In this document: in pieces, positions 33,800-45,321 of the stretch
Layout: the number at the start of each line of letters is the position of its first letter
How positions within the stretch are numbered: position 1 is the stretch's first letter
Assembly: GCA_026119935.1 (NCBI GenBank)
Contig: JALRMH010000033.1
Coordinates: forward strand, 186,001 to 250,000
Direction of reading: 5' to 3'
DNA: 64,000 nucleotides
Source: Endothia cerciana
Taxonomy: Eukaryota; Ascomycota; Sordariomycetes; Diaporthales; Cryphonectriaceae
The notes under the pieces: model-generated
Database searches by the model: none
Told to the model about the DNA's origin: nothing
What the model saw: the letters and a program-made list of their open reading frames with translations, nothing else
Position numbers and translations under genes: made by a program

Positions 33800-36124
33800 T
33801 CATCTGCCGTTGACCTTCTTTCCGTTCATCGCCAATTGTTTCTTACAGTCGTCGCAGAACCATTTCACTGTAGGGAAGAAAGATAATCGTCAATAACGAC
33901 CGGTTCCAAACAATTACGATTCGTAGCCTCCCTGAGGAGAGGAAACCCAAAAAGAAAGGAGAAAAGAGGACTTACTGTTCTTAGGCGGCGCATTTCTCAA
34001 TCCTACACACTCAAGATGGAACCATTCAATCTTGCACTCGTCCCCATCGCACCCCACCATCTCGCCGAAGGACACCCGATTACAATAGCAATAACGCGGC
34101 TCATTCGGGTCCTCCATGTCCGCGTCATCGTCCTGAATGCTGCTCGTGTCCTCATCTGCCTTCTGCTGTTGTGCCAGGGCCTTCTGTACTGCTACCGCAT
34201 GTGCTGCTGAGGCGCCCTTCTTGTGACTCCGTTTGGGCAGTCCCGGGGTCTCGGAACTCCTGGACGGGCGGGATCGACCGTTCTTACTTAGAGGTCCGTC
34301 GGGGAAGCTGCCAATTGCGGGCGTTGAGGGCTTACTGGCTCGCCCGCTTTTCGTGGTTGTAACTTGCTGTGTTGTGACGTTTGCTGATGGCGTGGGGTCC
34401 TTCTCTACATCGCCGTCCTCCACAGGTTTGATGGAGCCCTTCCTTTCCCGGACGCTCACTGCCGTCGCCGAAGAAGGTGTTGGGGCGCGCTCGCTCTGTT
34501 GCCTTGCAGGGTCGGTCTTGGCAGTCGCACTTGGAGGTTCCATTTGTGTCATTTTGGGCGTGTCATTCAGCCCACGAGCGCCGTTGTTCTGTGGGATTTC
34601 GAGCGGCGGCGGCACGCCACCATTTGGCTTGCTTGACGCCGCTGACGGCGGCCGTTGCCTGGTATTGTCTACATTTGACGCGACTGAGCTCTGGCGAGCC
34701 CTAGCAGACGCTGGTCGGCCGGGGACGGAGGGAGCAGGAGAAGCTCGGGGAGGTTTCGAGTTGTCGGGAAGGGTACCGATGACAGGTGAGGAGGTGACTG
34801 AGGGCGAAGCACCAGGGACAGCTCTGTAGAAGACTCGTGTTAGACCGATCGCCCAAATACGTGACCAAATGACTGAAAAACAAACAAAGCAACAAAGGGG
34901 CTACCTTTTCTTCGCTTGCCCATTGGAGTTCGGTAGGGCCTTGCGCTTCTTCGGTGCCGGTCCATCTGGAACAGGCGTAACTCGGGGACTGGCCGACGGC
35001 TTGGCCTTGGTATCTTTCGCGTTCGAGAATACCGCGTTCAGTGCCCGCTCTGTAGGGGTTCCGCCATTGGCAGGCTTCTCCACCTTGCGTCTCTTTTGGG
35101 CGGGTGTACTATTGGCGCCGGTTGGGCCGGTGATCCCAAGGCCAACAGTCGCGGGCGAGTCGTTGGCAGCAGAGGCCGCGGCAGGTTTCCGCTTCGAGTT
35201 GGCCTTCTTTCCAGCTCCTTCCTTGCCCTTGCCCTCATGATCGTCGTGCTCAGAGTCGTGGTGTTGATTCTTTAGGCTCTTCTTGGCAGCGACAGCTTGC
35301 TTACGGGCGTCGCTTCGCGCGGCGGCCTCTTCGGCGATCACCTGGGCCGCCGCGGACAAATTGGCAGCGCCCTCGCGACGGGTCTTTTCTGCTTGATTGT
35401 TGAGTGCCCGCGCAGCTCTGTTCTCAGGGTATGCCCAGTGTGTGTCGCTTCCCCACTTCGCCTCCTCGCTGAACTCGCCCTCGAGGTGAGGCCAAATGTC
35501 GTCGATGCGGGCAAGCTGCTTCTGCAGCGCATCGTTCGCGGTGGATATGACGTGGTTCTTCTCTTCCAGAGACACAAGCATCTCCTGTATCTTGAACGCG
35601 GTCGATCGGAACAGCTGGCGGCGCGGTAGGTTACTCGGGTCGAAGACGCTAGGGGCGTTGGAGCCGTCTGCTGAGAGCTGAGTTGGAGCTTGACCGTTGG
35701 CCACGACCCCACTCGAGCTATTCTGCGTGCTCATCGGTGCAGAGGTGGGGGCGACGTTGCTGAAGGCATCGTTGTTGACCGATCGAGCTGAGTCGAGTGG
35801 TGGTGGGTTCTCGAGGGCGGCGTCGATCAGCTGGAAGAGGGTCTCTTCTGGGGCGAAGACCTTGGCGTCAACCTCCTTCAGCAGTGTGAAATGTCGGACG
35901 AGCTCTTTCGGCAGGGCAGTTATAGCATCGGAGAAGTGTGTGACGCCTGGGAAAATGTCGATGGGCTGTTCAGCAGCATTGGCGCCAGGCAGCGCATCTC
36001 GGCCAGCGAGGCGGCCAAGCCCCGGATTCGTTCTGGAGGGATTCGTACGAGCTTGACGAACGGGCTGAGATCTTCGACTCGTGGAGGACGAGGCCTCAGC
36101 CTGGGACACCTTGGCGGTTTTCAT
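33800..36124 (-). CDS. ING-family chromatin reader (ING domain plus C-terminal PHD finger)
   Basis: Predicted CDS on the minus strand, join(36124..34905, 34823..33976, 33867..33800), 711 residues. ING proteins tether histone acetyltransferase or deacetylase complexes to H3K4-methylated chromatin. The N-terminal ING domain begins near residue 55 (IDIFPGVTHFSDAITALPKE, LVRHFTLLKEVDAKVFAPEE). It resumes after a disordered loop as FKIQEMLVSLEEKNHVISTA. A long Lys/Ala/Pro-rich disordered middle follows. The PHD finger (about residues 650-702) has the full C4HC3 set: RYCYCNRVSFGEMVGCDGDE, CKIEWFHLECVGL, then WFCDDC across the last intron. That intron (GTAAGT..CTACAG) separates the finger's last Cys pair. 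Intron 1 is GTAGCC..ACAG. Whether it is the Yng2, Pho23 or Yng1 counterpart is not decided. Confidence 0.88.
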
Positions 36125-36906
36125 CTTGAGCTTCGGTTGTGGAGAGGTCGGGTCAGGAGAGGGGCGAGGTGGAAGGTCGCAATAGATTTGAGAGGAATGG
36201 GAATTTCGGATCGGCAGAGCACTTCGTGTGGCGTGGTCAGTGGCTCCTGGAGGGGACACTGAGGCCGATGAGGATTGAGATGGGAAAGGAAACTACTTCA
36301 GGTCACGACCGGCCATGTCTCCTCGTTGTTGAAGCCGTGAAAGCTGAAGCAGCGTTGATTGTGAGCTGCGGTCACAAGATGTGGAGGGGGGGGGGGGGAT
36401 CGAATGGGGGAAAAGGCGAGGAACGTGTCGGCCACCAAGGGTGCCGATACGGATTTGGTGTGTGGAGTGGCTCAGGTCATATTTGGCCGGCAGGCTAGGT
36501 CCAGGTCCCAATCGTTCAGTTCCTCAGCTAAGATTGCGTCACTCCCAGGTTGGTAAGCTCCCAGGGTGGCCCCCCCTCCCGGCCAAAAGGAAAAATAAGA
36601 AAAAAAGGGAGGGGGAAAGAAAGAAGAAGAGGGAAAAAAATTAGTGGTTTGCGCAACGCCGCGCGACTGGTTCTGGTTCGCTGAAAGTATTCAAACCGGG
36701 GACATTAACTGTGAATTCTAAGCCGTACATGAAAATGCTAGTAAACAGTGCCGTGCTTTTGGTCCATGACCTCTACTTGGATATCATCTCTAGAACGGGC
36801 AGAAAGAACACTGCGACTACACTTTTCAGCAACACCAAGGCCATATGCTCGGCCACTGTCATGTCTCCCCTTTGGACCACACACGGTTCCCCTCTCGGGC
36901 CGCTTC
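36125..36906. other. Intergenic region: ING promoter and cis-prenyltransferase 3' flank
   Basis: Contains G13 at 36386-36398 and a purine-rich stretch at 36585-36640. No gene supported. Confidence 0.6.
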
Positions 36907-38089
36907 TCACCGCTGCCTGTTGCCTTTGCGAGGCTTCTCCTCCATCTCCTTCTGCTTCTGTCTCCACTGCCACTCGATCAAGACCGGTAGGAACCGCCAC
37001 AGGTCGAGTTCGGGCCACATGCACTTTAGGAAGAAGAGCTGGGTATCCTGGTGGCACTGCCATAGCATGAAGTCGCTTAGTCTCTCCACTCCGCTAGTAC
37101 GTACGAACATGTCCAACGGCGGGTCTCCAGCCGTATACATATGATTCGTCAGCATCTCGGAGGTGATGGTCTCGGGGTCGGGCAATCTGGTCATGTTCGA
37201 CAAGCCGCGTGTTGAGGGAGAGTCGGGCTGGTTTAGGGTAGCTGATGACGAGACGGAATCGTCGATACCGTCGAGGGCTGGTGAGGGAGGCAGAGATGGC
37301 GTCTCGTCGATGGACGGCAGGTCAGACTTGGCCAGACTTCTGGACTTGATGCTTTGTGATATGCGTGTCTGGGAGAAGGGTGAGGCCTTTGGTGGCGGGG
37401 GTGCGAGATATTCATTGACCGTTGCCCTGACCGCCTGAGTTATCTCTTCTCTGGAACCGTAGGGGAAGCAGAGGTTCAACACGGGACTGGAGACAAGACG
37501 TCAGCCAGTTTTCCAGACTGCAGCGAATGGAGGACATATCAGGGGAACTAACCCGGTGTTCTTGCTGGTGGCCTCCACAGCCTTGTTCATGATCTCCATG
37601 ACATCGTCGGGGATCAATTCCTGCTTTCCACAGAGCTTGACCCTGGCATCGTATCTCTCCATGAGCTCCCCATGCTGGACGAGTTGTGCCAGTTTTGTCT
37701 TGGCCAGGAGCATCAAGCCATCGACCTCTGCCTTGGGCCTGTTAAAGTTCTCCAGACTGAAAGCATAGACCGTAACGGCCTTCACTCCACATTTATAGCA
37801 GACCTCCAGCACCTATCCAGTGTTAGCATAGATCCATCGTCCCGGGCGTTGGGACCGGATAGCTCACCCTGGCCATGGCCTCAAAACCAAGATGGTGTCC
37901 CTCCAGCGTCTCAATCTTGTGGCCTCTGGCATACCGTCTGTTGCCGTCCATAACAAAGGCGATGTGTTGAGGTATGGGGCCCTGCCTGAGAGCCCCAATT
38001 AGGAGATCATGGGTCTGCTTGAGGATCCATTCCGCTGGTGGTGAGCTCAGCAGCCATCGCCGTAGGTGTGACAGATACAGGTCGGACAT
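36907..38089 (-). CDS. RER2: Dehydrodolichyl diphosphate synthase (cis-prenyltransferase, Rer2/Srt1)
   Basis: Predicted CDS on the minus strand, join(38089..37868, 37812..37553, 37486..36907), 353 residues. The enzyme adds isopentenyl units in cis to farnesyl diphosphate to make the dolichol precursor for ER glycosylation. All signature blocks are visible. HIAFVMDGNRRYARGHKIET has the catalytic Asp and phosphate-binding loop. AVTVYAFSLENFNRPKAEVD is the second block. LDMFVRTSGVERLSDFMLWQ has the RTSG..RLSDF diphosphate-binding motif. A Ser/Pro-rich insertion of about 80 residues sits before the last block and is probably a disordered loop. Introns are GTGAGC..ATAG and GTTAGT..CCAG. The neighbour on the right is divergent. 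Confidence 0.93.
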
Positions 38090-38682
38090 TGTGACAGGTA
38101 GAAGTGCATGTGTCGTCGTAGTCAAGGGAAGATCAGGTGCGACGAGTGGCGGTACCCAAACAGAACAGACTCCATACGCCGTACATATGTATTCAGGCTA
38201 TGCTCAGCATTCGTCAGATCTGCTGGGGGAGAGGAGAAGGACACGAAGTGAGTCCCAAGGCCGCCGAGTGTTCTCAGCCAAAGGCGTTTGATGGGACAGG
38301 TGGTTTGCCCCCCCATGCAGCCTGCTGAGCCGGGTTGCAATAGCCACACCCATGCCGCAGGTTACAGGTGCAGCCTTGCAGGGGTGCCGGGGTGCTAGGA
38401 GCTCTACCATACCCCGGCCAACGTTCCTGGCCACGCGCACCTCAACTGTGGAATGCTTCTACGAGATACGCAGCACGAGATCATCCATCTATACATGGCA
38501 GCTTGGACCGAGCCCTTTATCTCCTGAAGACAGCATAGGCCGCCAAGCCAGAGATCTCGTCCGCACACGACGAGAAGGCATTCGTCCGTTCAGGAGCAGA
38601 AGCAGGTACTGACTGCTCCTCTATTCCGGCCCCGCCCGTTATGTGTGGCTAGTAGCATCACCAGGTTCTACCGCCTATCACG
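38090..38682. promoter_or_regulatory. Divergent promoter between RER2 and the rhomboid-like gene
   Basis: 593 bp between opposed start codons. No obvious TATA box or repeat seen. Shared control is inferred only from orientation. Confidence 0.4.
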
Positions 38683-39566
38683 ATGTCTTTCACGAATGCG
38701 CCGGTGACGAGGACTCTGGTCGTCGGCCTTGTCTCCTCCTCCGTCGCAGCGACACTCTTTGACCTGAAGCACTACTTCTGGATCTCGGTCGACAGGCACA
38801 TCTGGGCCTACCATCAGCCATGGCGCGCCCTCATCTTTCAGCTCTGCTACACCAACTCGTCAGAGGTGCTCTTCGCAGTCATGACACTCTACCACATGCG
38901 CGTCGTTGAGCGCTCGTGGGGCTCAAGAAAATATGCTGTATGGGCTCTACATGCCTCCTCTCCCTGCCACCTGATTGCACACTGACATCGCTCTGGCAGT
39001 CCTTCCTCATCATCTCCTACGCGCTAACAAGCATCATCACGCCCGCCATCCTCGCCCTCCTCCTCCGGCCCCTCACGGGCGGCCTCTTCAACTACCTCCC
39101 CGCGGGCCCTACACCTGTTATCTTCGCCGCCCTGGCCCAATACCATGCCGTGATTCCGCACATCTACAATTGGCGCATCGCCTTCACGATCTCGTCGCCG
39201 CCCCCAAGCAACGATAACTCAGGCCTGACCCTCTCGGACAAGGGGCTGCGGTACGGTATTGCACTTCAGCTCGCGCTCTTCCAGTGGCCCGGCTCCCTAC
39301 TTGGCGCTGTAGTCGGCTGGGTCGTGGGCCGAGCATGGAGGAGCGAGGTGATGCCCGGCGCGTTGACGAGGTGGAGGCTGCCCGGCTGGATGGTGGGCAT
39401 GCGCACGGCGAAGAGGAGTCGGGAATTCGAAGGCCTGAGGCAGCGGCTGGAGGGTGATAGTGCGCCGTCTGCTTCTGCAACGGGTATCCAGGGTCAGGGA
39501 GACGGCGATGCTGGACGCAGGAGGACGCTGGGTCAAGTTTTGGACCAGGTCTCAGGGGCTATTTGA
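38683..39566 (+). CDS. Rhomboid-like ER membrane protein, Dsc2/UBAC2 type
   Basis: Predicted CDS join(38683..38937, 39000..39566), 273 residues. The N-terminal MSFTNAPVTRTLVVGLVSSS leads into the first membrane helix. Next come FDLKHYFWISVDRHIWAYHQ, PWRALIFQLCYTNSSEVLFA and HMRVVERSWGSRKYA, the layout of the rhomboid pseudoprotease group that includes Dsc2 and UBAC2. Four to five more helices follow (FLIISYALTSIITPAILALL, PVIFAALAQYHAVIPHIY). No catalytic Ser/His pair is apparent. Family members serve the Dsc E3 ligase that activates SREBP in the Golgi/ER of fungi. The usual C-terminal UBA domain is not obvious; the tail is short, basic and disordered. The intron GTATGG..GGCAG keeps frame. 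Confidence 0.78.
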
Positions 39567-40244
39567 GCCCAGCAAGTCAAGGGTTGCACCATCATGAGGA
39601 CCCGACCAGTGTGTGTCGAGCTGGGTCTGCGCCCACGGGTCCGCCCTCGACCTATGCCGCTGGCTGAGAGATGTTTTCGAGACTTATTCGTGAATGTGAA
39701 GTAGTCATTGCGACTACAGCATCATCAAAGTGTGAAAGTCGACGGTGGTGACGAGGACCATCGACAGTTGCTGGCACCTTGGATGCTACTCTTGCGACAA
39801 AGCACATCGAGACCTAAGGTAGTAGGATGTCATTCGCCTCCATTTTGTTCCCCTATCAGAGGCTCATCGGTCATTAGGGACATCATGGTCACCCCTCCGA
39901 GTACTCTCCCTCTGGTTGTCCCACTGCGGACTCAAAAGGCGTCGAGTCGACTGATACTTGACTGGAAAGCATTCGAATTCATTACATCCTTGCCCCGAGT
40001 TTTTATCTGTTCTTCAGTAATACGCTCCTGTGTGTCACGCCGTGTTTATCCGGTCTACACATTTGTTTGCCTCAATTCCGGCGGATCATCAAATTTTCTC
40101 ATCCTGCGTACATCTTCAGTGCTATAATGCCACGCACTTATATCCCACTTCTTTCCAGCGACCGTTGCCCACTTATACCCCAAAGCTACTGGTGCCTTTT
40201 GTCAGAGGACACCAAGATCCTTTAGAACGATATCTCTTTTCAAG
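39567..40244. other. Intergenic region, no gene seen
   Basis: Start of a gene-poor stretch. Short open frames only. Confidence 0.45.
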
Positions 40245-40595
40245 CTACATACCTCCCACATAATCCTCTACGTCCCAGATACTCATGCCATTAAAGCAGA
40301 CCTCTACGATCCTGTTATCTACAACCCTCCGCACTTGCGCATCTTTCAACAGCTCCTGGTGCGGTACGTGATGACCAAGAGCCCTCTGAGACAACCAACC
40401 CAGGACCTTATGATAATCGAGTTCGAAGCTGGAAGCAGCAATCGAGACGCATAGAGAAAAAATGAGAAGCACCGTCCTCCTAGAGCAGGGGAGCATACTC
40501 GAGCAAGCTTCCACAGCAAGACAGCCAGAAGATAGCATCATAATGCCCATCAAATATCTCATAGGAGGATGAATCCGTGTGGAAGAGTCAATCAT
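40245..40595 (-). CDS. Uncertain small ORF with hydrophobic N-terminus
   Basis: ATG at 40595 opens a 116-residue frame with hydrophobic stretches (MRYLMGIMMLSSGCLAVEAC and TVLLIFSLCVSIAASSF). A soluble-looking tail follows (DAQVRRVVDNRIVEVCFNGM). A GTATGT donor motif overlaps the stop, so the gene may continue after an intron, but I could not find a convincing next exon. A TATAAAG box lies 120 bp upstream on the same strand. Family unknown; it may be a degraded gene. Confidence 0.25.
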   Translation of the reverse strand: MIDSSTRIHPPMRYLMGIMMLSSGCLAVEACSSMLPCSRRTVLLIFSLCVSIAASSFELDYHKVLGWLSQRALGHHVPHQELLKDAQVRRVVDNRIVEVCFNGMSIWDVEDYVGGM

Positions 40596-40713
40596 CCCAT
40601 AGGACGGCACTGATCACTTTACTAGCCAATTTCGATGAGGGCGATGGCTCCTCCACAAGAGCCAAGACCAAACACATCATTGCTGTACCTCAGTACACAA
40701 GAAACAGCAAAGG

Positions 40714-40720
40714 CTTTATA
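40714..40720 (-). promoter_or_regulatory. TATA box (TATAAAG) upstream of the uncertain small ORF
   Basis: Minus-strand TATAAAG about 120 bp before the ATG at 40595. It is the same motif seen before the acidic orphan gene. Confidence 0.3.
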
Positions 40721-42189
40721 GTCATTCAACAAACTACACTCGCCGCCCTAGCACAGTGTCCTATGAAGGCACAGTATGTTATTACATTCTCCATAAGGCA
40801 CTCTGAGAACAGTGGACTGGCTGAATTGCCCATTCTCAGGACAATCATGGCAATAAGAGGCCCAGTTAGCTCCGCCGTAATCATATGCCTCAATTTCGTC
40901 CGTGGTCAGGCACATTCACTTAGAGAAGGCTGCCCGACCAAGTACACAAGCCTGTCATGAAAATAGAATGTCTAAGGCCGACTCCCAAGGCCATCAGACC
41001 TAATCCCATCATCTACTTGCCGAGGACTCGCACCAATATTTGCGCACGCTTCGGTACTCCGCTTGCAATCTCCCTGAACCTTTGTTTGCTCCGTGCGGGT
41101 GGGATGAAGATCGATTTGTGGACCCGTCATCTGGACTAAGTATTATTACGTCAACAACCAGTGGGATGCCAGCAATCGTCCTTCCACTAATCAACTTCCG
41201 TCTCATCTTGTACGATCGCCAGAGCGATTCTGTCTGTCGTGTTGCCCTCTCGTGAATTCACCAAGCCACTCGCCAAGCCACCCGTTGAGCGTCATCACCA
41301 CGAGCGACGTGTTGCGCAAGCCCTAAGCTGGCCGGGCCTCGGCACACTAGTGGTGCTTGAGCAGCTCGTGGGCTGCATTGGGGCCTTGGAGGACCCCGAA
41401 GATCATCCTACGGCTGGACAGCTTCGTGAACCGTAAGCCATTAAGTTGGTCCGCTGGCTTATTTCTTTCCTCAGACTCGATCTGTGCTGGGAAAGGCCCA
41501 GCAGGCGCCCAACACCTACACCCTCCAGACGATGGAAACCCAAGAACGGCACACCAATGGGCTTTGACTTGCTCGGACTATCGCCTTCATGCCGGTATAT
41601 AGTAAGCTGTTCCCCTTCATGTTGAACTAAAGCTGGTCCGGGCCGCCAATGGGTTCCTCAAGGGGTCTTCTGTCTGATCCCGGAACAGCATAGTTGACCA
41701 GCACGGTCAATCTCTTCCTCGTGATGTCTGGCAGCAAGTGGGTCTACCATGAATAGAAACTTTGGACTTGCCTAACCGCCACCTTGCAAGTCTGCAGTGC
41801 TCAGCCCCATAGATCGTCCAGCTCTAAAAGTTCCCGACTGACTCGACTAGCTGAACATCTCACGCCTCGTCCCAAGATTATTCTGTGACGCTAGGTGCAA
41901 AACTTAACTCTTCGGATCCATGCAGTGTCCACATCTTGGTCATTCCATACCAGTGATGTAATTCAATATGCGTTACTAAAAGTTCACAATGTGAATAATA
42001 GAGGGTCTCCCTCCAGGTTGGCTTGCCGATTAGGCATCCTGCCTCACCTGTGTCTTATTTTGGTGTGTATATACAGAATCGTCGCTCTCGCTACCTGTCC
42101 ATTGTGAATTCATATCTTTGTGCCTTTCCTCTGCTTTTAATTTGTTCTTCGCACACCGCACTTTATCGGACAACGGAACATCCTTCACG
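40721..42189. other. Gene-poor region and SUR7-like promoter
   Basis: Mixed sequence with short open frames; the last 100 bp are leader-like. No gene or repeat identified. Confidence 0.45.
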
Positions 42190-43189
42190 ATGAAGCTTCT
42201 GATCGGGGTCCCGCTCGTCTTCTCCATCGCAGCTTTCATCCTCTCCCTGTTGTCCCTGCTCGCAGGATACAAGAGAGGGTTTATGGAGGACTACAACCTC
42301 ATAACCTTCAACACATCAGCACTGGGCTCAAGTGCTGTTCAGAGCATTATCAGCAGTGGCAGCATAGATGGTGTGACTATTCCTTCGTCGGTAGCGAGCG
42401 CCTTGGAGGGTGCGCTTAGCGGTACAGTCGCCGACACGCTGGCAGAAGAGCTCGGAATCGGCGAGTTCTACACGGTTCACGCCATGGACTTCTGCCAGGG
42501 AGACTTCTCACCCAATGCGACCACGCCGGGCGCCTCACACAACGTGACGAACTGTACTACGCCTATGGGTTTCGGTAAGCGCCAGCCCTAGACATTCATC
42601 TATGAGAGGTAGCTTGGTTCGAGAAGGAAACCCGTGCGGCTTGAGGCTGATATCCAGGTCAACAGCGGCGTACAACTTCACGGCCAAGCTTAACGAGGAG
42701 CTCAGCCTCGGACCCTTCGACTTTACCCTCTCCGAGCTCGGCGTCCCCGACTCGGTCCAGCAGAAGCTCGAACTCGTGCCCAAGATCGCCAAGGCCCTCG
42801 CGGCGGTGTTCATCGCGAGCGTCGGCCTGACGGGCCTGGCCATGCTCGCCTCCCTCGCGGGCCTGATCCTCATCCCCCACGCCGGCCGCTCGCTGTCTTT
42901 CCTCAACCTGTCCCTCGCCTTTTGGGCCATGATTCTCCTGCTCGCGTCGAGCCTGGTCGCGACGGTGGGACCGCGGATCATTGCCGAACAGATACAACAG
43001 AACGGGGGCGATGAGGTCGGGCTGGGGGTCGCCTCCAACATGAAGCTGGCCGCCCTGACGTGGGCTGCGTTTGCGCTGATGGCGCTGGCCATGGCCTACT
43101 GGTCCATTGAGTTTATCGTCGAGTGTGTCCAGAAGCGGAGAACCAGCGCGTTCAGAAACAAGCACTTGATCGACGGAAACGGGAAGTAG
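42190..43189 (+). CDS. SUR7/PalI family four-span membrane protein
   Basis: Predicted CDS join(42190..42574, 42666..43189), 302 residues. The first transmembrane helix is at the N-terminus (MKLLIGVPLVFSIAAFILSL). A long extracellular loop carries N-glycosylation sites and Cys (CQGDFSPNATTPG, NVTNCTTPMGF, AAYNFTAKLNEELS). Three closely spaced helices follow (ALAAVFIASVGLTGLAMLAS, LSLAFWAMILLLASSLVATV, ALTWAAFALMALAMAYWSIE) and a short basic tail. This is the SUR7/PalI architecture of eisosome or pH-signalling membrane proteins. Which branch it belongs to is not clear. The intron starts GTAAGC; the acceptor AACAG at 42665 was chosen because it keeps frame. Confidence 0.82.
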
Positions 43190-45321
43190 AGGAGTGAGGT
43201 AACCGTTTCCTGTCTTTATCGGGATCGTTCGGTATAATCATCATGATGGCTCACGATGGTCTCTCCTAAAAGGAAGAAGCCGGTGGCTTTTTGCTCCAAT
43301 AAACCACACTGCTGTTAAGAATATAGGGAAGACCGCCCAATGCGGTGCATACATTCCGGGTTCGTGACAGGTGTGTAGCGGAATACTTCTTGGCCGAGGG
43401 TCATGGGAAACTCCAAAGCTGTGTATATATCTCCAGAACTTTTGACTCTGCGTATCCGTATTCCCGCTACTAGGATATTCGGATTGTCTCAAACAGATTG
43501 ATTCGTCGATGCCTTTGCTTCCCAAGCAGATTCCACGTATACCCTCCTATTGCGCGTTCCAAGTTATATGTCGTGATTATCACAATCATGACTAGTAGAA
43601 TCAAGTCAAACTGGGCTTATGTTGATATACCTCAGTACCAATAGGCCAATGCTCAGGGTCCTAGCTCCCTCTACTACGCAGCTTCTGCTAAGACAGCTAT
43701 GGGATGATAACCGCCTGCTACAAATCGACCGCGAGCTCTTGTCGATCTTGATACACGTCTCTTCAATAATTAGTACAAGACAGGGGTGTGAAGGGAGTTT
43801 GAAGATCCGGAGAGGGATAAGGAATGCGGATCAACATAATGCTGTGGATCGCAAGCAACAGAAGGAAACTTTCTTCCCCACTACTATGTAATCACAAGAC
43901 AGCAAGCTTTCTTAAAGAAAGCTGATCAAGAATGCCCTAGTATACCTAGGTAGTTACAATGAAGGGATCAGTCAGAAATTAAGCACCCAGCTTGGAATTC
44001 AAGTAGTATATGCAGTAAGAATTAAGTCTGCATTCGCCCACTCAACAATATAAATTAGCCTTTCAAGTTCCCGAGCAAGATCAAGGGGTCATATAACACA
44101 CACCTGTGCCCACTTTACAATACCATGCTTTTTAATAAGGGCGGCTGTCTTTACTGCATACTCCTTTGTGTCCCAGTGAGAGAATTCCCCTTCGGGCATG
44201 TTGTCTTTCTTGTGAATGCATACATCGAATTTGGAATGGTCCTTGGTGGAGAAACTGACTGCCTTTTATCTTTCTGGGGTGGGAGACCAAGGGGTTCCCC
44301 TTTTCTAGGGTGCGAGGCCAAAGGGATATACCGGGACCGGTTTGTCAAGTTCCGTTGTTGTGGGGGACACAAGCAGACCTCAGGATAATTACCACAGTAC
44401 CTACATCAGTATCATCAGATGCGGTTGGTGCTGCTAGTCAACCATTTTGTCATCTACTTGGCCCCGGGGCGCTCAACTCCTTGGTGCTGTGGACTGCCAA
44501 CAAACAACCAACCAACTGCATCGCAGATACAACTCAAATTCGCTAAATCTCGCGTTTCACTACGTCTTTTCAATGCATAACACTGGCACCCCCTGCCTCC
44601 AGCCTTTGAATCTCTCACACAAGTGCGGCGTGGCTGGGCAGTTGGGATACAGTGTAACCCCTGCAATACTGTTACCAAGGTGTAGAAGTTCATGCCAAAA
44701 GCCCCACCCTAGAGGATTCATTTCCAGGGATTCTGTTAGAGGACATCGCTAGTAACGATGATATACATCTGTTAGGGAGCCGCTTTGGCAGCCGAAAGGG
44801 CGCGTGCTGCTCGTCCAGAAGTGAAACATGAAGCTGGGCGTCCATGATGCCTTGAGCCGATGCTTTCTGAAGACAATGGCCAAGCTGGTCAAAGTTCCAT
44901 ACCGTCGTTGACGTCCCGAACGGCAGGTAGGCCTACGACACGCCTGTGTTTTGTCAGGCTCCAAAGTGTGAGGATTCTGTCCCTGCACATGGGGCCCGGA
45001 ACATCTGCCCACAGATGCTTGATAAATTATCAGCGGCCCAAGAGTTGAGTAGTGCAACGCCGTTTGTGTTCAGCCTCGGGCTTGGATGAGGTTAAAGCAT
45101 CCACCCCCGCCCCCGCTGCACCCCTTGTACTGTAGCTGCAATGCGATAAGATAAGCATAGCTGAAGTGCACGTCACTCACTCGCCAGCTTCCTGCCTCAG
45201 CGTACTACGAGCTCGCGAGATAAATTTTACCTGTTCGACAGCCAAACGCAACCCTGGGGCTTTTTTTCCTCTTTGTTTTTTTATTTTTAAAAGAACAAAA
45301 AACCGGGCCCACGTCGTCACC
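43190..45321. other. Gene-poor region, no gene seen
   Basis: About 2.1 kb, relatively A/T-rich, with many stop codons in all frames. The final 150 bp before GET2 are pyrimidine-rich with T- and A-runs. No repeat or RNA gene recognised. Confidence 0.5.

Noticed and set aside
39567..45321. Transposon or RIP-mutated repeat in the gene-poor stretches
   Set aside because: No terminal repeats, transposase or polymerase motifs or duplicated segments were seen by eye; a repeat library search would be needed to claim one.
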